Source of the DNA: Rhizobium sp. NZLR1
Lineage (GTDB): Bacteria; Pseudomonadota; Alphaproteobacteria; Rhizobiales; Rhizobiaceae
DNA: 64,000 nucleotides
Assembly: GCF_017357385.1 (NCBI RefSeq)
Contig: NZ_CP071632.1
Span: 2,981,501-3,045,500, forward strand
Reading direction: 5' to 3'
Shown here: piece by piece, positions 43,057 to 51,598 of the stretch
How positions within the stretch are numbered: position 1 is the stretch's first letter
Layout of the letters: each line of letters opens with the position of its first letter
The notes under the pieces: model-generated
Told to the model about the DNA's origin: nothing
Databases searched by the model: none
The model's input: the letters and a program-made list of their open reading frames with translations, nothing else
Program-made: the position numbers and the translations under genes

Positions 43057-43464
43057 ATGTTTGATACCAAAATTGCCGTCGTCCTGCGAAACAATCTTGC
43101 CGGCTGGCAGAAGCTGAACGTCACCGCCTTCCTGATGACCGGCATCGCCGGCGGGCATCCCGAGATCATTGGCGAGCCCTACAAGGACCGTGCCGGCAAT
43201 CTCTACAATCCACTATCGATCCAGCCGATCATTGTTCTCTCCGCTGACGAGGCGACGATGTCAGCCGTCCACCGCCGTGCGCTGGAGCGCGATATCACCG
43301 CCTCGCTGTTCATCGAGGAAATGTTTGCGACCGGCCACGACGCGGCCAACCGCGCCGTCTTCGCCGAGTTTGCGCCCAACGATGCCAAGGTGGTCGGCAT
43401 CGCAATACGGGCCGAAAAGAAGATCGTCGACAAAATCACCAAGGGCGCGACGATGCAGCAATAA
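43057..43464 (+). CDS. DUF2000 family protein
   Basis: This 135-residue protein (MFDTKIAVVLRNNLAGWQKL, NVTAFLMTGIAGGHPEIIGE, IEEMFATGHDAANRAVFAEF) matches DUF2000, a small peptidyl-tRNA-hydrolase-like fold of unknown role. ATG 43057 is the family start; an open extension upstream runs into the AraC gene. It is divergent from the AraC regulator by 41 bases and probably controlled by it. Confidence 0.85.
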   Translation: MFDTKIAVVLRNNLAGWQKLNVTAFLMTGIAGGHPEIIGEPYKDRAGNLYNPLSIQPIIVLSADEATMSAVHRRALERDITASLFIEEMFATGHDAANRAVFAEFAPNDAKVVGIAIRAEKKIVDKITKGATMQQ

Positions 43465-43469
43465 CAAAA

Positions 43470-43490
43470 CGGCCGGGCATGGCCCGGCCG
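43470..43490. terminator. Bidirectional hairpin between DUF2000 and OmpA-like genes
   Basis: CGGCCGGGC-atg-GCCCGGCCG is a perfect 9-bp stem. On the minus strand it is followed by TTTTG, making it a terminator for the OmpA-like gene; it can also stop the plus-strand DUF2000 transcript. Confidence 0.8.
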
Positions 43491-43513
43491 CTTCAAAGAC
43501 GGAAAAATCCCAC

Positions 43514-44179
43514 TCAGCCCTGGGTGATCGGCGCGATCTGGATTTCGACGCGGCGGTTCTGGGCGCGGCCGGCCTCGCTCGCATTGGAAGCGACCGGCTG
43601 CGAAGGGCCGAAGCCGACGGCTGACACCCGGCGCTGGTCGATTCCCTGGCCGCCGAGGTAATCGGCAACCGAAAGCGCGCGGCGCTGCGACAGGTCCTGA
43701 TTGTGTTGCAGGCTGCCGGTCGAATCCGTATGGCCATTGACGTCGATCAGCGTGCGATTGAATTTGCGCAGCACGATCGCCACCGAATTCAGCGTCGGAT
43801 AGAAGCCCGGCTTCACCGCGTCCTGGTCGACGTCGAAGGTGATGTTCGACGGCATGTTGAGGATGATGTTGTCGCCGTTGCGGGTCACCGAAATGCCGGT
43901 GCCTTCGAGCTGGGCGCGAAGCTCGGATTCCTGCTGGTCCATGTAATTGCCGATCGCGCCGCCGGCGAGTGCGCCGACGCCGGCGCCGATCAGCGCTGCG
44001 TTGCGCTTGCCGTGGCCGCCGCCACCGACAGCCACGCCGACGAGAGCGCCCCCGAGGGCGCCAAGCGCCGCGCCGCCCGCCGTATTGGAAACCTTCTGTT
44101 CACCGGTATAGGGATCGGTCGTCGTGCAAGCGCTGAGATAGCTTGCTGCAACAGCCAGAAGTAGGAATTTCTTGATCAT
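43514..44179 (-). CDS. OmpA-family lipoprotein
   Basis: A lipobox (LAVAASYLSAC) at the end of the signal peptide makes this an outer-membrane lipoprotein. A glycine-zipper region (GGAALGALGGALVGVAVGGG, AALIGAGVGALAGGAIGNYM) follows, then an OmpA-like peptidoglycan-binding domain at about residues 105-220 (NITFDVDQDAVKPGFYPTLN, DVNGHTDSTGSLQHNQDLSQ, RRALSVADYL). It probably links outer membrane to peptidoglycan, like YiaD. 221 residues. Confidence 0.93.
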   Translation of the reverse strand: MIKKFLLLAVAASYLSACTTTDPYTGEQKVSNTAGGAALGALGGALVGVAVGGGGHGKRNAALIGAGVGALAGGAIGNYMDQQESELRAQLEGTGISVTRNGDNIILNMPSNITFDVDQDAVKPGFYPTLNSVAIVLRKFNRTLIDVNGHTDSTGSLQHNQDLSQRRALSVADYLGGQGIDQRRVSAVGFGPSQPVASNASEAGRAQNRRVEIQIAPITQG

Positions 44180-44387
44180 GGACAGGTCGGTCTCCGTTCA
44201 AAGCTGATGCGAGCAAATGGCAAGGATTGCGGCAAGAAAATGAAGATGTGCTGTTGATAAGGGAATTTCAGTCGCCGAAACAGGCGCCATGTTGCGGGAA
44301 TGCGCTGATATCACCGGTTTTGACAGATCGACCACGCTTACGGGCAGCAAGGTGCGACGATAAGCCCGGTAAGAAGGCCCGAATGCA

Positions 44388-44488
44388 TGTCGCCCGGAAG
44401 TGTGCAGCGGTTCCGGGATAACGACATACATAAAAACAAAGACTTAAAGCGCGAGAAGCGAATCCGAAGGATCGCGACGCGCTTTAGG
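44388..44488. repeat. Dispersed repeat family A copy in the OmpA-flagellin gap
   Basis: The block reads CATGTCGCCCGGAAGTGTGC, AGCGGTTCCGGGATAACGAC, then ATAAAAACAAAGACTTAAAG and an AAGCGCG...CGCGCTTTAG hairpin. Nothing else is seen in the 349-base gap 44180-44528. Confidence 0.65.
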
Positions 44489-44528
44489 GGCCGTCTCGAA
44501 CCACGAGGATGGCGGGCTGGGCGATCGC

Positions 44529-45527
44529 TTAGAAATTCTGGAACAACTGCCTTACCGTATCATAAGTGGCATTTGCGATATTCAGCGATTGCAAGCCGAG
44601 CTGCTGCTGCGTCTGAAGCGCCTTGAGCTTGCTGGACTCCTCCTCCATGTCGGCATCGACGAGGCGGCCGATGCCGGCGGTGTTGTTATCGTGCAGTTTG
44701 GTGGCAAAGTCGTTCTGCAGGTTGATGCGTTTTTCCAGCGCGCCGAAGGCCGAACCGACCGTCGTCAGCTGCGTCAGCGCCGCATCGACAACGCTGATCA
44801 TCTGCCCGATCTGGCCTTTCGTCATACCTGTTGCCACCGAGATCACCACCTGGCCGGCCGTGGTGCCGTTCTTGCTCGTCATCAACACGTAGTTCTGTGC
44901 GGCGCCGAGTTCGGTGGCGAAATTGGACGAGGTCAGCACGCCATATTCACCAGAACCGGTGGCACGGTCGTCGATCAGATAGCGCGCATCCTTGGAGGTC
45001 GTGGCTCCGACCGGCGTCGTGTCGATATGATAGCTCAGCATGCCGACGGAGACCGTCCCGTCGGCATTGCGGATGAAGGAGGCCGGAATCTGGCGCGGCT
45101 GCGTCGGCGTCGCGTCGTTGTTGAGGATCACCCAATTGTCGCTGTTGAAGGTTGCTGATTCAGAAACACTGCGCAGTTGCTCCTGCAACTGCTTGATCTC
45201 TTCATCGACCTTGTTCTTGTCGATGCCGTCTTCGGTTGCGGCAACCAGCTTGGCTTTGATCTCGGAGACGACGTCGATGACGTTCTGGACGCCGGTATAG
45301 GCTGTGCCCATCGTCGCAGCCGCCATGCCGAGCGCATCCTGGATCGCCGAAACCGCCTTGTTGTCAGTGCGCGCGGTGGTGGCGACCGACCAGTAGACGG
45401 CATTGTCGGCGGCTTTTGCGACACGCATGCCGGTCGTGATGTGGTTCTGCGTGACCGTCATATTCCGGTTGATATCGCGCAGCACATGAAGCGCCGCGTC
45501 CACGGAGACGCGCTGATAAATACTCAC
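44529..45527 (-). CDS. Flagellin, divergent and outside a flagellar cluster
   Basis: The N-terminal D0/D1 region reads LHVLRDINRNMTVTQNHITT and GMRVAKAADNAVYWSVATTA; the C-terminal D1/D0 reads LVDADMEEESSKLKALQTQQ and QLGLQSLNIANATYDTVRQL, so it can polymerise into a filament. I start at GTG 45527, giving MSIYQRVSVDAALHVL and 332 residues; the open frame upstream (45596) codes a Cys-rich segment with no flagellin character. No other flagellar genes are present, so it is an orphan; rhizobia commonly carry extra flagellin genes away from the main cluster. Its role may be minor in the filament. Confidence 0.88.
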   Translation of the reverse strand: MSIYQRVSVDAALHVLRDINRNMTVTQNHITTGMRVAKAADNAVYWSVATTARTDNKAVSAIQDALGMAAATMGTAYTGVQNVIDVVSEIKAKLVAATEDGIDKNKVDEEIKQLQEQLRSVSESATFNSDNWVILNNDATPTQPRQIPASFIRNADGTVSVGMLSYHIDTTPVGATTSKDARYLIDDRATGSGEYGVLTSSNFATELGAAQNYVLMTSKNGTTAGQVVISVATGMTKGQIGQMISVVDAALTQLTTVGSAFGALEKRINLQNDFATKLHDNNTAGIGRLVDADMEEESSKLKALQTQQQLGLQSLNIANATYDTVRQLFQNF

Positions 45528-45798
45528 GGGAACTAAACTCCAAAACGCAAAACAGACGCAAACGACACAAGAAATGAACCGTTGCCGCGCGGACATTCAT
45601 GTCCGGGGTCGCTGGAACTCCAGCGAATTGCAGCCTTCAAGAAATGAAGAAGACCAGCCGGTTACTGGTAACGATAATTGCCGTTTATGCTTAACAAACG
45701 GCTAAACTTCGGAAGTAATTTATCTTATTTCGTAAGGTTCATAGCCCATAAAAATGCCGTCAGACGGGATCCGGCGGCGCTTAAGTCGGATGTGAACT

Positions 45799-48700
45799 TT
45801 ACTCGGCGGCCTGAAGCTGCTCCTCGGCGGATGCTGCGCGCGGCCGGGTGGCGACCGCCATCTCCTCGTGTAGCCGCGCTTCTTCATGAGCGTGCGGCTT
45901 GGCGAAGCGGGCAAGCAGCAGGTAGGCGACCGGCGTGATGAACAGCGTCACCAGCGTCGCAAAGCCGAGACCACCGACGATCACCCAGCCGAGCGCGACG
46001 CGCGCTTCGGCGCCCGCGCCATGGGCAAAGACCAGCGGCACGCCGCCGAGGATGGTGGCGATCATCGTCATCATCACCGGGCGAAGGCGCAGCGCGCAGG
46101 CCTTCTCGATCGAGGAACGCACGTCCTCACCCCGGTCGCGCAGCTGATTGGCGAATTCGACGATCAGGATGCCGTTCTTCGCCATGACGCCGACCAGCAG
46201 CACGAGGCCAATCTGGCTGTAGATGTTGAGGCTGGAGCCGGTGATGATGAGCGCAAAGACAGCGCAAGCCAGGCCGAGCGGCACCGTCGACATGATGATC
46301 AGCGAGGACAGCACGCTTTCGAACTGCGCCGCCAGCACCAGGAAGATGATGACGATGGCAAAGCCGAAGGTCAGTGCCATGCCATTTGAATTCTCTTCCA
46401 GCGTCGCGGCTTCGGCGAGCGGCAGTAGGCGTGCGCCAGCCGGCAGCAACGGCTGCGCAAGCTGCGTCACCTGCTTGACCGCATCGCCGAGCGACATGCC
46501 GTTTCTGAGACCGGCAGTGATCGCGACCGAGGCGAGCTGCTGCTCGCGGTTGAGCTGCGGCGCGACCGAACCTTCCTTCATCGTGGCGATCACCGACATC
46601 GGCACGATCTTGCCGTCGCCGGTTTTCAGGAACACGTTCTCTAGGTCGGTCGGATCGTCAATCGGCCGCGTCGTCGACGTCAGAAGCACGGGGTAGGATT
46701 CGCCATCGACGAAGACGTCGACCACCGAGCGCCCTTCGAGCAGCGACTGGATCGCCGTCGAAAGCCCGGTTATGTCGATGCCGAGATCGGAAGCGCGCTC
46801 GCGGTCGATCGCCACCGACACCTGCGCCTGGCTGGGCTCGTTGGTCAGGCGCGGCGTATCGTACTGGCCGGTGGCGTCGAGTGCCTGGACCAGCTTGGCG
46901 GCGGCCGCCGTCAGCGCCTCGTGATCATTGCCGATCAACGCCATCTGCAAGCCGCTGCCGGCGCCGCGGATGCGCAGGCTGTTGGAGGAGATGGCGTTGC
47001 CGCGCAGGGCCGGCACCCTTGATGCCGCCTGGTTGATGTCTGCGACGATTTCCGCCTGCGTCCGATGGCGCTCCCCCCAGGGAGCGAGCGTCAACACCAT
47101 GAAGCCGCTGTTCAGCGAACCACCCTGGCCGGAGATCGAGAAGACGTTGCGGATGTCGCCTTTATCGACCAGCGGCTGCAGATATTCCTCGACGAGCTGC
47201 ATCTTGTCGCGCGTATATTCGAGGCTCGATCCCTGCGGCGTCGTCAGCCGCATCATCACCATCGACCGGTCCTCTTCGGGTGTCAACTCGCTCTTGACTG
47301 TGGAAAAGGCGACGAGTGCCGCGCCGGCGAGGATTACCGAAAACAGGATGACGACGAAGGGGGCGTTGAGGCAGCCGTGCAGCGCCCATTTGTAGAGGCG
47401 GGCAAGCGCCCCGCCGAAACGGCCGAGCGCGCCGTGATCCTCGATCATCGGCTTGGTCAGCATGCGCGAGGCAAGCATCGGGCAGAGCGTCAGCGCCACG
47501 ATCGACGACAGCCCGACGGAGAAGGCGAGCACAAAGCCGAATTCACGGAAGAGGCCGCCGACCTGTCCCGGCAAGAAGGATAGCGGTATGAACACAGCCG
47601 CGAGAGTCGCGGTCGTGGCGATAACGGCGAAGAACACCTCGCGTGTTCCAAGCACGGCCGCCGCGCGCGGCCCCATGCCTTCAGCGCGCCGGCGCACGAT
47701 GTTTTCGAGCACCACGATCGCGTCGTCGACGACGAGGCCCGTTGCCAGCACGATCGCGAGCAGCGTCAGAATGTTGATCGAGAAGCCGACCATATAGATC
47801 GCCGCCAGCGTGCCGATCAGCGCCACCGGCATGCTGACCGCCGGGATCAGCGTCGCGCGCCAGTCGCGCAGGAAGAGATAGATAACGGCGGTGACGATAA
47901 CGGCGGCGAGCACCAGCGCCAGCACCACCTCATGGATCGCACCCTGGATGAAGACGGCGTCATCGCTGGTGATCGCGATCGTCGTGCCCTCCGGCAGCGT
48001 CTTCGACAGCTGCTCGACGGCGGCCTTGACGCCGGTCGAGATATTCAGCGTGTTCGACTGTGCCTGGCGGATGATGCCGAGGCCGATGCCCGGCTTGCCG
48101 TTGGAGCGCAGCGCCGTTTCGCCGTCGCGTGGTCCAAGCGTCACCGTCGCGACATCGCCAAGCCTGACACGGTCCTGCAGCATAACCTTGGAAAAATCTG
48201 CCGGCGTCTGCAGGTTGGCGGTGGCGCGCACCACAATATCCTGCGTATTGCTCTTCAGCGATCCCGCCGGCACGTCGAGTGCAGCGTTGTCGAGCGACTT
48301 CGTCAGATCGCCGATGGTCAGTCCCCGGCTCGCCAGCGCGCCCTGGTCGACATCGACGCGGAAAACCTTCTCCTGGTCGCCATATTCCTCAACGTCGGCG
48401 ACGCCGTCGACAGATGCGAGGCGGTCGATCACCTCGTTTTCGACGAGTTGTGTCAGGTCGTCCATGTTGAGCTTGGTGGAGGTGACGGCAAGACGCATGA
48501 TCGCCGAGGAATCCGAGTCCGCCTTGACGATCTGCGGCGCATCCGCTTCGTCAGGCAGGTTCTGGGTGATGCGGCCAATCGCGTCGCGCACGTCGTTGGC
48601 GGCGACGGCGAGATCGATCGCATCGGAGAATTCGAGCGTCACCCGGCTCTGGCCGAAGGAAGAGGTCGATGAGATCGATTTCAGACCGCTGACACGCGCC

Positions 48701-48954
48701 ACCGCGCCCTCGATCACTTTGGTCAGTTCCTGGTCGATCGTCTGCGGCGATGCGCCGTCGAAGGTCGTGCGCACAGTGACGACGGGACGGTCGACATCCG
48801 GCAGTTCACGCACCTCGACGCCGACGTAAGCCGCAAGGCCGGCGACGACCATCAGCGTGTTGAACACCAGCGCCAGGATTGGCCGGCGAACAAAAAGCGC
48901 AGTGAAGCTCTGCTTGCCCGACGGCCTGTCCTGATGGATCTCGGTCACGCTCAC
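45799..48954 (-). CDS. RND efflux pump inner-membrane permease (HAE1 type)
   Basis: This 1051-residue proton-driven pump has the RND start FTALFVRRPILALVFNTLMV, two large periplasmic loops, the paired Asp in LATGLVVDDAIVVLENIVRR, and the second membrane bundle (AILIGVMAKNG-type VLLVGVMAKNGILIVEFANQ). It exports hydrophobic drugs or toxins with a periplasmic adaptor and an outer-membrane channel; no channel gene is nearby, so a TolC-like protein elsewhere is required. I start at GTG 48954, which overlaps the adaptor stop (GTGA); upstream extension is antisense to nothing conserved. Confidence 0.93.
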   Translation of the reverse strand: MSVTEIHQDRPSGKQSFTALFVRRPILALVFNTLMVVAGLAAYVGVEVRELPDVDRPVVTVRTTFDGASPQTIDQELTKVIEGAVARVSGLKSISSTSSFGQSRVTLEFSDAIDLAVAANDVRDAIGRITQNLPDEADAPQIVKADSDSSAIMRLAVTSTKLNMDDLTQLVENEVIDRLASVDGVADVEEYGDQEKVFRVDVDQGALASRGLTIGDLTKSLDNAALDVPAGSLKSNTQDIVVRATANLQTPADFSKVMLQDRVRLGDVATVTLGPRDGETALRSNGKPGIGLGIIRQAQSNTLNISTGVKAAVEQLSKTLPEGTTIAITSDDAVFIQGAIHEVVLALVLAAVIVTAVIYLFLRDWRATLIPAVSMPVALIGTLAAIYMVGFSINILTLLAIVLATGLVVDDAIVVLENIVRRRAEGMGPRAAAVLGTREVFFAVIATTATLAAVFIPLSFLPGQVGGLFREFGFVLAFSVGLSSIVALTLCPMLASRMLTKPMIEDHGALGRFGGALARLYKWALHGCLNAPFVVILFSVILAGAALVAFSTVKSELTPEEDRSMVMMRLTTPQGSSLEYTRDKMQLVEEYLQPLVDKGDIRNVFSISGQGGSLNSGFMVLTLAPWGERHRTQAEIVADINQAASRVPALRGNAISSNSLRIRGAGSGLQMALIGNDHEALTAAAAKLVQALDATGQYDTPRLTNEPSQAQVSVAIDRERASDLGIDITGLSTAIQSLLEGRSVVDVFVDGESYPVLLTSTTRPIDDPTDLENVFLKTGDGKIVPMSVIATMKEGSVAPQLNREQQLASVAITAGLRNGMSLGDAVKQVTQLAQPLLPAGARLLPLAEAATLEENSNGMALTFGFAIVIIFLVLAAQFESVLSSLIIMSTVPLGLACAVFALIITGSSLNIYSQIGLVLLVGVMAKNGILIVEFANQLRDRGEDVRSSIEKACALRLRPVMMTMIATILGGVPLVFAHGAGAEARVALGWVIVGGLGFATLVTLFITPVAYLLLARFAKPHAHEEARLHEEMAVATRPRAASAEEQLQAAE

Positions 48955-50156
48955 TGGGTGGCGACCTCCGCATTCGCGGCGACATCGGCGCTCAGACGCA
49001 CCGCCCCGCCTTCCCGCACGCGCTGCAGACCCTGCGTCACGATCTTGTCGCCGTCTTTGAGGTCGGCTTTGACGAGCACGAAATCCGGGTTGCGCTGCAC
49101 GACGCTGACCCGCACCTTGCGCGACTTGTCGTCGTTGACCCGCCAGACGAAGGAGCCCTGCGAATCCCACTGCACCGAGACGGGATCGACTGCCGGATAT
49201 TTGTCGCCGGCAAATTTCATGCTGACGCTGAAGGACATGCCGGCGCGCAGCTCATCCGAACTGTTGCCGATCTTGGCGCGCAGGCGAAGCGTGCGGCTTG
49301 CCGCGTCGATGCGGTTGTCGACGGCCTCGACCATACCCGAAAATACCTGTCCGGCTTTTGCCACCGACATCGCCTCGACCGGCTGACCGAGCGATACCGT
49401 GTTGGCGAAGCGCTCCGGCACCCAGAAGTCGACGAGAATTTCCGACCGGTCGTCGAGCGTGACGATCGGGATGCTCGTCGTGACGTTGTCGCCGATGTTG
49501 ACCGGTAAGATACCGACGATGCCGTCGATCGGCGCGATAATGTTGCGCCGGGCGAGATTGAGTTCGGCGGCCTGCAGCTGCAGCCGCGCCCCCTGCTCGG
49601 CGATCTCGGAATCGAACACGTCCATGCGCGACACGCTGGACTTGATGTTGTGATAGAGATTGGATTTCTCGACGGCAGCCTTGACTGCCACATCCGCCTG
49701 GCCGCGGGCGATCACCTGCTCCTCGCTGTCGAGCGTGGCGAGCACCTGGCCGGCCTTCACCCTGTCGCCCGACTTGATGAGGATTTCGCGGATCGTACCC
49801 GATGCTTGGGGCGTGACCGCGACCGAGCGGATCGCGTCACCCGTGCCGATGGCGTTCAGCCGGTCGTTGACGACGCCCTGGACAACGGCCTGCGTCGCAA
49901 CGAGGATGGCGCTGTTGCGCCCGTCGGCATTTCGGCGGTTCTGCCCCTGTCCCTCACCACGTTGCTGCCCTTGCGCCCGCGCGGGAGCGTCGGCATCCGC
50001 GGTCCCCTCAGCCTTTGGCGCGATCTTGGAAACGATGCTGCCTGGAATACCTGCATCGCGCATCGTATCGCCGGCACCGGGCACAAAGAAAACCCACGCG
50101 GCGAAGCCGGCAACAATGACGATGAGCGAAAGTACAAACTGCTTCCAAAAAGCCAT
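48951..50156 (-). CDS. RND efflux periplasmic adaptor (membrane fusion protein)
   Basis: The 401-residue protein begins with a membrane anchor (FVLSLIVIVAGFAAWVFFVP) and a charged linker, then the adaptor domains: the lipoyl-like part (GTIREILIKSGDRVKAGQVL, IIAPIDGIVGILPVNIGDNV), a short hairpin, and the beta barrel (SEILVDFWVPERFANTVSLG). It joins the permease encoded directly downstream, overlapping by four bases, and the pair forms one operon. No regulator is adjacent; the substrate is unknown. Confidence 0.93.
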   Translation of the reverse strand: MAFWKQFVLSLIVIVAGFAAWVFFVPGAGDTMRDAGIPGSIVSKIAPKAEGTADADAPARAQGQQRGEGQGQNRRNADGRNSAILVATQAVVQGVVNDRLNAIGTGDAIRSVAVTPQASGTIREILIKSGDRVKAGQVLATLDSEEQVIARGQADVAVKAAVEKSNLYHNIKSSVSRMDVFDSEIAEQGARLQLQAAELNLARRNIIAPIDGIVGILPVNIGDNVTTSIPIVTLDDRSEILVDFWVPERFANTVSLGQPVEAMSVAKAGQVFSGMVEAVDNRIDAASRTLRLRAKIGNSSDELRAGMSFSVSMKFAGDKYPAVDPVSVQWDSQGSFVWRVNDDKSRKVRVSVVQRNPDFVLVKADLKDGDKIVTQGLQRVREGGAVRLSADVAANAEVATQ

Positions 50157-50432
50157 TCACGTCTCCGGAGGGACTCGAGGTTGGACCAGGGTCGGTCGAA
50201 AGAGGCGCTGCGGGATCAAGATTCCCGTCTGATGCGACAATATCGCGCGTTTACAGCTTACCGGCAAGCATAAGCAGCCGGCATTACCGATTTGTAATAT
50301 CAGCAAAGAATGGAAATAACCCGGCCGCTCACTTTTGCTTGAACAAACCCCTGCCATGCCTTTAACACCGCCGATTGTCGGGCGAGATGCCGTCCAGAAT
50401 CGCTGCCGATGTGGTTGGATTTCTGAAGCGCC

Positions 50433-50528
50433 CCGCGATCTTTCAGATTCGCGCCTCGCGCTTTAGCGCTTTGTATTTACGCATGTCGTTAGCGCAAAAC
50501 CGCTGCACACTTTTGCGCGACACGCCTT
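50433..50528. repeat. Dispersed repeat family A copy, inverted
   Basis: The block contains CGCGCTTTAG..., TTGTATTTACGCATGTCGTT and GCAAAACCGCTGCACACTTT, the reverse complement of the 44388 copy. It fills the 3' side of the 370-base gap 50157-50526, in which I see no gene; the gap should hold the adaptor promoter. Confidence 0.65.
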
Positions 50529-51435
50529 AGCGACGCATCGACCACCGCAGGCCCATCACAGCCGTAATCCCCAGTATTGGCCACACCGCCCAGAACTGCC
50601 CCGTCCAGGTGAAAAGGTTGATGCCGGCAATACCGAGCGCCACGATCGCCAGCGAGGCGATCCTGCGGTTGAACCGCGTCTGGTCGCGGTTCCAGGCGAG
50701 CGCCGCGACGACGGCGAGCGCAAGCACTGGAAAGCACGCCCAGAAAACGCCCTGCCACGATAAAAGATTGATGCCGATCAAGACAGCGGCGATGACGCCG
50801 AGCACACCGAACAGCCTGCGCCTGCCAGGTGCCGGTCTTGCCTCGGCGATCTCAGCCGCCGGCTGCGGCCGCGCGGGGCCGGATCGTTGGCGAGGCGGCG
50901 TCTCGTCCTTGGCATTGCCGATCTTCACCGCATAGCTCGGCACGCCTTCATCGACGTTCTTCACCATCAGCGGCCCGAGGAACTCAAAACCGACCGCGAC
51001 CTTGTTGCGAACCTGATCGTAGACGGTACTGGATATGACGATGCCGCCGGCCGAGGCCGAGGCCTGCAGCCGCGCGGCAATATTGACGCCGTCGCCGTAG
51101 ATGTCGTCGTTTTCGACGATCACATCGCCGAGATTGATGCCGATGCGAAACAGCATGCGCCCGTCCGTCGGGCGGCGGGCGTTGAAGCCGGCAAGTTCGT
51201 TCTGGGTATCGACAGCCGCGCGCACCGCCTCGACGACGCTTGGGAAATCGGCGATCAGCCCATCGCCCCAGGTATTGATGACACGGCCGCCATGGCTTTC
51301 GATCAGATGCCCCATCGCTTCCCGGCAGCGCTTCAGCGCCGCAAGCGTCCCCTCCTCGTCAGCTCCCATCAGCCGGGTATAGTCCTGCACGTCAGCACAG
51401 AAGATCGTCGTCAGCTTGCGCCGCGTTTCACTCAT
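50527..51435 (-). CDS. Membrane-anchored class III adenylate/guanylate cyclase
   Basis: The 302-residue protein has the cyclase domain first (residues about 5-165): metal-binding Asp in TTIFCADVQDYTRLMGADEE and in WGDGLIADFPS, and the transition-state Asn/Arg in DIYGDGVNIAARLQASASAG. The position usually held by the purine-specifying Lys lies in RVINTWGDG and is Asn here. A C-terminal region with about four membrane helices (LFGVLGVIAAVLIGINLLSW, VFWACFPVLALAVVAALAW) anchors it, the reverse of the common order. It makes cAMP or cGMP, or may have altered specificity. ATG 51435 is chosen. Confidence 0.88.
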   Translation of the reverse strand: MSETRRKLTTIFCADVQDYTRLMGADEEGTLAALKRCREAMGHLIESHGGRVINTWGDGLIADFPSVVEAVRAAVDTQNELAGFNARRPTDGRMLFRIGINLGDVIVENDDIYGDGVNIAARLQASASAGGIVISSTVYDQVRNKVAVGFEFLGPLMVKNVDEGVPSYAVKIGNAKDETPPRQRSGPARPQPAAEIAEARPAPGRRRLFGVLGVIAAVLIGINLLSWQGVFWACFPVLALAVVAALAWNRDQTRFNRRIASLAIVALGIAGINLFTWTGQFWAVWPILGITAVMGLRWSMRR

Positions 51436-51598
51436 GGTCTCTCGTCTCCGCGCTATCCGTCCCCGGAAAGATCGCTGCAAAGGCTGAAACTGGCCGACAG
51501 GGGATCAAGTGGGCGATTGCAACGCCGGTAACCTACTAAGGCTTTATGTCTGTCGCCACCGATAATTGCTCATGATCGCCCTTCAGCATACCGGCGGA

